NCBI RefSeq assembly: GCF_038419845.1
Contig: NZ_JBCAQT010000006.1
Span: 62,001-126,000, forward strand
Source of the DNA: Marinimicrobium sp038419845
GTDB taxonomy: Bacteria > Pseudomonadota > Gammaproteobacteria > Pseudomonadales > Cellvibrionaceae
Direction of reading: 5' to 3'
Length of the DNA stretch: 64,000 bases
Positions 58,642-64,000 of this stretch are shown one piece after another. Within the stretch, counting starts at the first letter, position 1. The number at the start of each line of letters is the position of its first letter. The notes beneath the pieces were generated by a model. The model made no database searches and was not told the DNA's origin. It saw nothing but the letters and a program-made list of their open reading frames with translations. The position numbers and the translations under genes are program-made.

Positions 58642-59367
58642 TTACAACCTGAAATGCTCGCCCAGGTAGACTTCCCGCACCCGCTCGTTGCTCAGAACGG
58701 ATTGAGCGTCGCCTTCGGCAATGATATGGCCCTCACTGACGATGTAGGCATTCTCGCAGATGTCCAGAGTCTCTCGCACATTGTGGTCGGTAATCAAGAC
58801 GCCAATGCCCCGATCTTTCAGGTGGCGGACGATCTGTTTGATATCCGTGACCGAAATCGGATCCACCCCGGCGAAAGGCTCGTCCAGCAGGATGAATTGT
58901 GGCTCGGTGGCCAGTGCCCGGGCAATTTCAACCCGCCGGCGCTCGCCGCCCGAGAGCGACATGCCCAGGCTGTCCTTTATGTGGGTGATGTGAAACTCGC
59001 GCAGCAGCGAGTCCAGCTTGCCCAGCCGCTGCTTGCGGTTGAGCTCCTTGCGCGTTTCCAGGATGGCCATGATGTTGTCGGCCACGGTCAGCTTGCGGAA
59101 CACCGAGGCTTCCTGGGGCAGATAGCCGATGCCGGCGCGCGCCCGGCCGTGGATGGGCAGGTGGGTGATGTCCCGGTCATCGATCAGGACGCGACCCTGA
59201 TCGGCCCCCACCAGGCCCGCGATCATGTAGAAGCAGGTGGTCTTGCCCGCGCCATTGGGGCCGAGCAGGCCGACAATCTGTCCGCTGGTGACCGACAGCG
59301 ATACGTCGATGACCACTTTGCGGGTCTTGTAGCTTTTGGCCAGGTTGAGAGCGTGCAGGCTGGGCAT
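58642..59367 (-). CDS. lptB: LPS export ATPase LptB
   Basis: LptB is the ATPase that powers lipopolysaccharide extraction with LptF, LptG and LptC. The 241-residue protein has Walker A GPNGAGKT, signature LSGGERRR and DEPFAGVDP. It is third in the lptC-lptA-lptB run, 3 bp after lptA. Confidence 0.97.
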   Translation of the reverse strand: MPSLHALNLAKSYKTRKVVIDVSLSVTSGQIVGLLGPNGAGKTTCFYMIAGLVGADQGRVLIDDRDITHLPIHGRARAGIGYLPQEASVFRKLTVADNIMAILETRKELNRKQRLGKLDSLLREFHITHIKDSLGMSLSGGERRRVEIARALATEPQFILLDEPFAGVDPISVTDIKQIVRHLKDRGIGVLITDHNVRETLDICENAYIVSEGHIIAEGDAQSVLSNERVREVYLGEHFRL

Positions 59368-59370
59368 GGA

Positions 59371-59916
59371 TCAATCCTGTTCCGGGCGTTCGTTCTTGGG
59401 CGGTAAGACCATTCTGATCCGGGGACTGTCGGTTTCGGCGTCGCCCTCCGCTTTCACCAGTTCTTTGGCGATGTCGTAGTCGATGCGGTTGCCCCGCATG
59501 CTGGCATCACCCTGTTCCAGCAGAGCGCTGGTGGTCAGCTCGAGCATCTGCTGGTCGATCTGGTAATGGATACGGTAGGCTTCGGCGCTTACCGGCGGCC
59601 CGTCCGCCTCCGGTTGTTGCTCGAAATGGGCGGGAGATCCCTCCGCCAGGACCCGCTGGACCTCGTCGTTCTCGTCGGTGTGAACGGTAATCCGCTCGGC
59701 CTCAATGCGCAGGCTGCCCTGGCGCAGGCGGACATCCCCCTCGTAGGTGGTGATGCCCTGGCGCCCGTCACGCTCGGCCCGGTCGGATTCAATGTAGATC
59801 GGCTGCTCCCGGTCCTCCGGTAGCGCCAGTGCCGGCAGAGCGGTGAAGCACAGCAGTGCGGTCAGCAGAAGGGGCCAGACGGCCCGAGCGTCAGGGTTCC
59901 CGGCTTTGAGCGTCAT
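59371..59916 (-). CDS. lptA: LPS transport periplasmic protein LptA
   Basis: LptA bridges the periplasm as a beta-jellyroll filament that carries lipopolysaccharide. The 181-residue protein has a signal peptide (LLLTALLCFTALPALA) and the EDREQPIYIESDRAERD start of the OstA-like domain, with VLAEGSPAHFEQ and the GNRIDYDIAKELVKAEG segments. It overlaps lptC by 26 bp. Confidence 0.95.
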   Translation of the reverse strand: MTLKAGNPDARAVWPLLLTALLCFTALPALALPEDREQPIYIESDRAERDGRQGITTYEGDVRLRQGSLRIEAERITVHTDENDEVQRVLAEGSPAHFEQQPEADGPPVSAEAYRIHYQIDQQMLELTTSALLEQGDASMRGNRIDYDIAKELVKAEGDAETDSPRIRMVLPPKNERPEQD

Positions 59917-60514
59917 AGGTGCCTCGCACCTCCGAAAGTAGTTCAATGTGATCTTTTCCCAAGTCAGCGCGCATGCCCACAGCCCGGTTTCGGCCCTGAG
60001 GGGAGCGCATGTTAACAGCTTTATCGGTTTCCGCGAATTGGCGGTCCGGTTCAATGATGAGCTCGCTCGTGGTCAGCTCGGTGAGCCCCTCTTCACTCTG
60101 CTGCCAGACCCGCACTTGCTCCCGCAGATGGATGCGCGTGGCATTGGCATCGCTTCGTCCCTGCTCGGCTCTGACGCGCCAGGGAGCCTCGATCCCGGCT
60201 TCCGGTGAGCTTTCATCCTCCTGCTCCTCCCGGCCGTACAGAGTGATGTCCGGTTTTTGAATCAATGAGTAGTCCCGTTCGCTAGAGCGTTTGGGAAGGT
60301 ACTGGAAGTGGTCGGCACGCTCGCTGACCATGTGGTGGTACAGCCGTCCTTCGGTGTCAAACCGGCGGGTTTCGGACCCGATCAGGTAGGCGTGGGGAAA
60401 TTCAGCCTCGCGCTCGGGTACGGGGCGCAGAAGATCGTCGGGATTGAAGTCCCAGATGGCGACCAGCCCGATCAGCACGACCAGTCCCAGCCAAGCCAGC
60501 GGGTTCTTAAGCAT
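59891..60514 (-). CDS. lptC: LPS export protein LptC
   Basis: LptC is the inner-membrane-anchored periplasmic bridge protein of LPS export. The 207-residue protein has one N-terminal membrane helix (PLAWLGLVVLIGLVAIW) and an OstA-like domain with ERADHFQYLP and AVNMRSPQGRNRAVGMRADL. It overlaps kdsC by 8 bp and lptA by 26 bp, so the cluster is translationally coupled. Confidence 0.93.
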   Translation of the reverse strand: MLKNPLAWLGLVVLIGLVAIWDFNPDDLLRPVPEREAEFPHAYLIGSETRRFDTEGRLYHHMVSERADHFQYLPKRSSERDYSLIQKPDITLYGREEQEDESSPEAGIEAPWRVRAEQGRSDANATRIHLREQVRVWQQSEEGLTELTTSELIIEPDRQFAETDKAVNMRSPQGRNRAVGMRADLGKDHIELLSEVRGTYDAQSREP

Positions 60515-61061
60515 GGCGTTCGTCTCCGGACGTGCTCGGCAGATACTCATTCAGCAGGCGGTCGAAATCGCCCCGGGCCTTGAGCAGCAGGTCGCAGGCC
60601 TCGCGCACCGCGCCGTCGCCACCGCAGCGATGGCTCTGCCAGTGGGCCCGCTCACTCACACTGGTGTGCGCATTGGCGACGGTCAACGCCAGGCCGACGC
60701 GGGTCATGATGGTCAGGTCGGGCCAGTCGTCGCCCATGAAAGCAATGCGATCGAGCGCCACCGGGTTTTCCCGACGCCAATCGGCCAGAGCCTGCCATTT
60801 GTCTTCCCGGCCCTGAATCACAAGATCCAGGCCCAGGTCGAGCGCGCGCCGGGCCACCAGGTCGGTGCGCCGGCCGCTGATGATGCCGACCTTCACCCCG
60901 CAGCGGCGCAGCAGTTTGATGCCCAGTCCGTCGAGGGTGCTGAACGCCTTGAGTTCGTCGCCGGTTTCGCTGAAGTACAGTCGACCGTCGGTGAGCACGC
61001 CGTCCACATCGAGCAGAAGCAGTTCGATGCGCTGGGCGCGCTCGTTCAAGCTGGTTGCCAT
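60507..61061 (-). CDS. kdsC: 3-deoxy-D-manno-octulosonate 8-phosphate phosphatase KdsC
   Basis: KdsC removes phosphate from KDO 8-phosphate. The 184-residue C0-type HAD phosphatase has the nucleophile in LLDVDGVLTDG (Asp18 and Asp20), the GISGRRTDLVARRALDLGL motif and AFMGDDWPDL for motif IV. It follows kdsD, 26 bp away. Confidence 0.95.
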   Translation of the reverse strand: MATSLNERAQRIELLLLDVDGVLTDGRLYFSETGDELKAFSTLDGLGIKLLRRCGVKVGIISGRRTDLVARRALDLGLDLVIQGREDKWQALADWRRENPVALDRIAFMGDDWPDLTIMTRVGLALTVANAHTSVSERAHWQSHRCGGDGAVREACDLLLKARGDFDRLLNEYLPSTSGDERHA

Positions 61062-61087
61062 AGTCTATCGCTCTACCGGTTGCGGGG

Positions 61088-62059
61088 TCAGATGATGCCG
61101 GCGCGCAGGATATCATGCATATGCAGGATCCCGTGGGGCTGGCGCTGCTCATCGAGCACCACGAGCGCCGTAATCTTGTTGTCTTCCATCACTTTGAGTG
61201 CCTCGGCTGCCAGCGTGTGGGCGCTCACGGTCTTGGGGTGGCGATTCATCAACTGGCTCATCAAAGTGGTGGTCAGATCGGTACCCAGATCGATGCTGCG
61301 GCGCAAGTCGCCATCCGTGTAGACACCCAATAACCCGCCTTGTTCATCCACCACTGTGGTCATTCCGAAGCCCTTGCGGGTCATCTCCAGGAGCGCATCG
61401 CTCAGAGGCGTGTCGGCCCCCACCCGGGGCACACTCTCGCCGCGGTGCATGATGTCATCGACTCTGAGCAGCAGCTTGCGCCCGAGCGTCCCCCCCGGGT
61501 GGGAGAACGCAAAGTCCTCGGCGGTAAAGCCGCGCGCCTCGAGCAGGGCGATGGCCAGTGCGTCCCCCATCACCAGGGTGGCGGTGGTGCTGGCCGTGGG
61601 AGCCAGCGCCAGAGGGCAGGCCTCGCAGGCGACACTGATGTCCAGATTGACTTCCGCCTCCTGGGCCAGCGGCGAGCGTGGCTTGCCGGTCATGCTGATG
61701 ATGGGCACACCCAGGCGCTTGATCAGAGGCACAAGCGTCATGATCTCGTCGGAGTTACCCGAATAGGAGATGGCAATGACCGCATCGTCGCGGGTGATCA
61801 TGCCCAGGTCGCCATGGTTGGCCTCACCCGGGTGGACAAAAAAGGCCGGTGTCCCGGTACTGGCCAGGGTCGCCGCTATTTTTTTGCCGATGTGGCCGGA
61901 TTTGCCCATGCCGGTCACGATGACCCGGCCCGGGCTGTTCAGTAAGATTGAACAGGCCCGGTTGAAGCTCTCATCGATGCGCGTGCGCAGGGCATCCACC
62001 GCCTGCGCTTCGATTTCAACGGTGCGGCGCCCGGACTGAATGTAGTCAAATTGAGTCAT
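61088..62059 (-). CDS. kdsD: D-arabinose-5-phosphate isomerase KdsD
   Basis: KdsD makes D-arabinose 5-phosphate, a KDO precursor. The 323-residue protein has an SIS domain (about 30-180, with GMGKSGHIGKKIAATLASTGTPA and GNSDEI) followed by two CBS domains (about 205-320). Order and length match Escherichia coli YrbH. It follows yrbG after 55 bp. Confidence 0.96.
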   Translation of the reverse strand: MTQFDYIQSGRRTVEIEAQAVDALRTRIDESFNRACSILLNSPGRVIVTGMGKSGHIGKKIAATLASTGTPAFFVHPGEANHGDLGMITRDDAVIAISYSGNSDEIMTLVPLIKRLGVPIISMTGKPRSPLAQEAEVNLDISVACEACPLALAPTASTTATLVMGDALAIALLEARGFTAEDFAFSHPGGTLGRKLLLRVDDIMHRGESVPRVGADTPLSDALLEMTRKGFGMTTVVDEQGGLLGVYTDGDLRRSIDLGTDLTTTLMSQLMNRHPKTVSAHTLAAEALKVMEDNKITALVVLDEQRQPHGILHMHDILRAGII

Positions 62060-62114
62060 GCTCGGTTCCGTTCAGGGTGCTGGTCAGGTTTCGGGTCAGA
62101 GCCCCCCTGGAGTT

Positions 62115-63101
62115 TTACACGCTGATAAACAGCCACACATAGTAACCAGCGTAGCTTAGCAGGAGAAGGGAGCCGATCCGGCGTCCCAGGTGCCCTTTGT
62201 GAGGGCTCCCGTCAGGCGTGTCATTGCGCCGGAGATGGTAATCCACCCAGATGGCCACGACCAGAATCGCGGTGATCAGCGCCATTGAAGCGTAGTCCCG
62301 GAAGAAGACGGCCGCCTCCATGGGCGGTTGCTGGATCAGGGCCGGAACGGCCATCACGGCCAGGATATTGAACAGATTGGAGCCGATGATGTTGCCCAGG
62401 GCGATATCCTGGTGACCTTTCAGGGCGCTCATGACCGAGGCCGCCAGCTCGGGCAGGCTGGTACCCACGGCAATGACGGTCAGGCCGACGACCAGCGGCG
62501 TCACGCCCATGGCCAGTGCCAGTTGCTCGGCGCCCCACACCAGTACCTCGGAGCTGCCGACCAGCACAACCAGGCCGATGACAAACCACAGCGAGGAGGC
62601 CAACCGTCCCATGGCCGGGATTTCGGGGTCAATTTCTTCGGGATCGTGCCGTTTGCTCCAGATCAACAGCCACATGACGGCGGGCAATACCAGCAGCAAC
62701 ACCCAGCCCTCCCAGGCTTGCAGCTGGCTATCGTACAGAAATACGCCCGCCAGAGCGGTAATAACGACCAGTGCGGGCACTTCTCGGATCAACAGGTGTC
62801 TCTGGATGGGAAGGGGCGCGATCAGAGCGGTGATGGCCAGCACCAGGCCGACATTGGCCAGGTTGGAGCCCAGCGCGTTACCCACCGCCAGTTCGCCCGC
62901 CTGGCGCAACGAGGCGCTGATGGACACGACCACTTCCGGCGCCGAAGTGCCGAAGGCCACGATGGTGAGGCCGATGATCAGCTTGGGAATACCGAACGTA
63001 TTGGCCAGGGCGGCGCTGCCGGCCACAAACCGGTCGGCGCTCCAGATCAGCCCGATAAAGCCGGCGATGACACCCAGGATGGGCAGCCAGATTTGAGTCA
63101 T
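62115..63101 (-). CDS. Calcium/sodium antiporter YrbG
   Basis: The 328-residue protein has ten predicted membrane segments and the two alpha repeats of the cation/calcium exchanger family: GTSAPEVVVSISASL (residues about 45-60) and GTSLPELAASVMSALKG, each with the conserved acidic residue for ion binding. ATG 63101 is chosen because it begins the first membrane segment; residues upstream are not family-like. It is the first gene of the leftward lps block. Confidence 0.93.
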   Translation of the reverse strand: MTQIWLPILGVIAGFIGLIWSADRFVAGSAALANTFGIPKLIIGLTIVAFGTSAPEVVVSISASLRQAGELAVGNALGSNLANVGLVLAITALIAPLPIQRHLLIREVPALVVITALAGVFLYDSQLQAWEGWVLLLVLPAVMWLLIWSKRHDPEEIDPEIPAMGRLASSLWFVIGLVVLVGSSEVLVWGAEQLALAMGVTPLVVGLTVIAVGTSLPELAASVMSALKGHQDIALGNIIGSNLFNILAVMAVPALIQQPPMEAAVFFRDYASMALITAILVVAIWVDYHLRRNDTPDGSPHKGHLGRRIGSLLLLSYAGYYVWLFISV

Positions 63102-63353
63102 AGGGATAGTGGCTTCATTAAGAGGTTGAAAGGGTCGGTTCCAGGCCGGCAATAACAATCTTTTACGCACGGCCATTAGGCCCGCTGTGGGTGCTAATGT
63201 TATAGTGTACCAGTTGCGTTGTCAGCCGCCGTGTGCTGGCGCCGGCAGAGTGTAACAAAGGTCGCTGGCCAATGTCGGTACTGTGATGAGTACCCGTGTT
63301 CTGGATGGCCACCCTGAGTGAAAACCGATTTTAAACCCTAAGGAATCTTGATT

Positions 63354-63998
63354 ATGACCAGTGTGTTGAAGTTGAAATCCCGTCCGGTACGTTGGCTCGC
63401 GGCCGCTTTTGCGTGCTTGCTGGGCACAGCGGCGGTCGCAGCGGATGAGCCGGTGGACCCGAAGCAGGAAACGCCCCATGAGCTGGTAGAGGAAGTGACC
63501 GAGGTCATGTTCGATATCGTCAAGGAGTACGATGGCGGTGAAGATGATACGCAGGCCTATTACCAGGCAATTGAAGAGGTGCTGGACCCGGTGGTGGATT
63601 TCTCCTTCATCGCCCGTGCGGTCATGGGATCTCACCGAAAGGACGCAACGGATGAGCAGGTGGAGGAATTTACCAAGATTTTCAGGCGTGGTCTGGTTGA
63701 AACCTACGCCAAGGGGATCGCCAGCTACACTGACAGTGAAATCAGTATTGCGCCTCCCAAAGAGGGCGACAAAGACAGCCGGCGTGTCAGTGTCGATCAG
63801 GAGGTCAAGCACGACGGCTCAACCTACAAGCTCTCCTACACCATGGCGCAGAACCGCTCAGGGGAGTGGAAGCTGATCAACCTGGTGCTGGACGGCGTGA
63901 ACCTGGGCCGGTCATTCCGCAGTCAGTTCAGTCAGGCGGCCAAGAAGTATGATGGCGATGTGGACAAGGTGATCGACAACTGGCTGGACGAGGTGTAA
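63354..63998 (+). CDS. mlaC: Phospholipid transport periplasmic protein MlaC
   Basis: MlaC ferries phospholipids between the outer-membrane MlaA complex and the inner-membrane MlaFEDB ABC transporter. The 214-residue protein has a signal peptide (residues about 1-28, ending AVAA) and the family domain with DFSFIARAVMGSHRKDATDEQVEEFTKIFR and YKLSYTMAQNRSGEWKLINLVLDGVNLGRSFRSQF. AAGGA is well placed before ATG 63354. It reads away from yrbG, with a 252-bp gap and no mlaFED upstream. Confidence 0.95.
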   Translation: MTSVLKLKSRPVRWLAAAFACLLGTAAVAADEPVDPKQETPHELVEEVTEVMFDIVKEYDGGEDDTQAYYQAIEEVLDPVVDFSFIARAVMGSHRKDATDEQVEEFTKIFRRGLVETYAKGIASYTDSEISIAPPKEGDKDSRRVSVDQEVKHDGSTYKLSYTMAQNRSGEWKLINLVLDGVNLGRSFRSQFSQAAKKYDGDVDKVIDNWLDEV

Positions 63999-64000
63999 CG

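Overview
The window looks like chromosome of a GC-rich marine gammaproteobacterium of the Cellvibrionales type (Marinimicrobium, Microbulbifer or Saccharophagus-like). The reasons are inferential: a family 9 cellulase lipoprotein and a second secreted glycosidase, a sodium-pumping oxaloacetate decarboxylase (oadGAB), and a conserved gammaproteobacterial gene order (ampD-ampE, dapA-bamC, groESL, and yrbG-kdsD-kdsC-lptCAB-rpoN-hpf-ptsN-rapZ-ptsO). No prophage, transposase, integrase or CRISPR array is visible, and the window is mostly tightly packed housekeeping genes.

Layout. 1-15.4 kb: DUF2066 protein (cut by the window edge), hda, GH9 cellulase, gamma-glutamyltransferase, dusC, oadGAB, phoH, a GH2-like lipoprotein glycosidase, a NADAR protein, a small basic protein and queE-queC. 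15.5-16.5 kb: three identical tRNA-Lys genes in a perfect 119-bp tandem array, then the first copy of a large hairpin repeat. 16.5-31.9 kb: nadA, dapA-bamC, a PilZ protein, a leucine-rich-repeat lipoprotein, an OmpA-like lipoprotein, rsmJ, nadC, a retropepsin-like protease, a DUF1631 protein, ampD-ampE, yajQ, ampG, a DUF481 protein and fxsA. 32-38 kb: groES-groEL behind a heat-shock-like promoter, sodB, a coiled-coil membrane protein, a zinc-ribbon protein and a class I fumarase. 38.1-51.4 kb: more hairpin repeats, phzF-like, argD-argF with an ABC ATPase, a lipoprotein esterase, a PqqU/YncD-like TonB receptor, hrpB, grxD and corA. 51.4-64 kb: a HAD phosphatase and an SDR, then a long leftward block from yrbG through lipopolysaccharide synthesis and transport (kdsD, kdsC, lptC, lptA, lptB), sigma-54 and its nitrogen PTS satellites, an unknown HExxH lipoprotein and darP; mlaC points the other way at the right edge.

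Working together: ampD, ampE and ampG handle peptidoglycan recycling; bamC, lptABC, kdsCD and mlaC build or maintain the outer membrane; nadA and nadC make NAD; queE and queC make the queuosine precursor; argD and argF belong to arginine synthesis.

The most unusual feature is a family of six structured hairpin elements at four intergenic loci (15.9-16.3, 38.1-38.6, 46.3-46.7 and 51.2-51.3 kb). Each has a perfectly paired outer stem of 20-23 bp. The stem sequence differs between copies but the pairing is kept by paired substitutions. Each also has a variable inner hairpin, a conserved 3' loop segment and, in most copies, conserved flanks. Three copies occur in head-to-head or mixed composites and two carry nested palindromic insertions. 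The window also holds many short degenerate tandem repeats just upstream of genes (hda, bamC, the esterase, corA) and one inside rsmJ.
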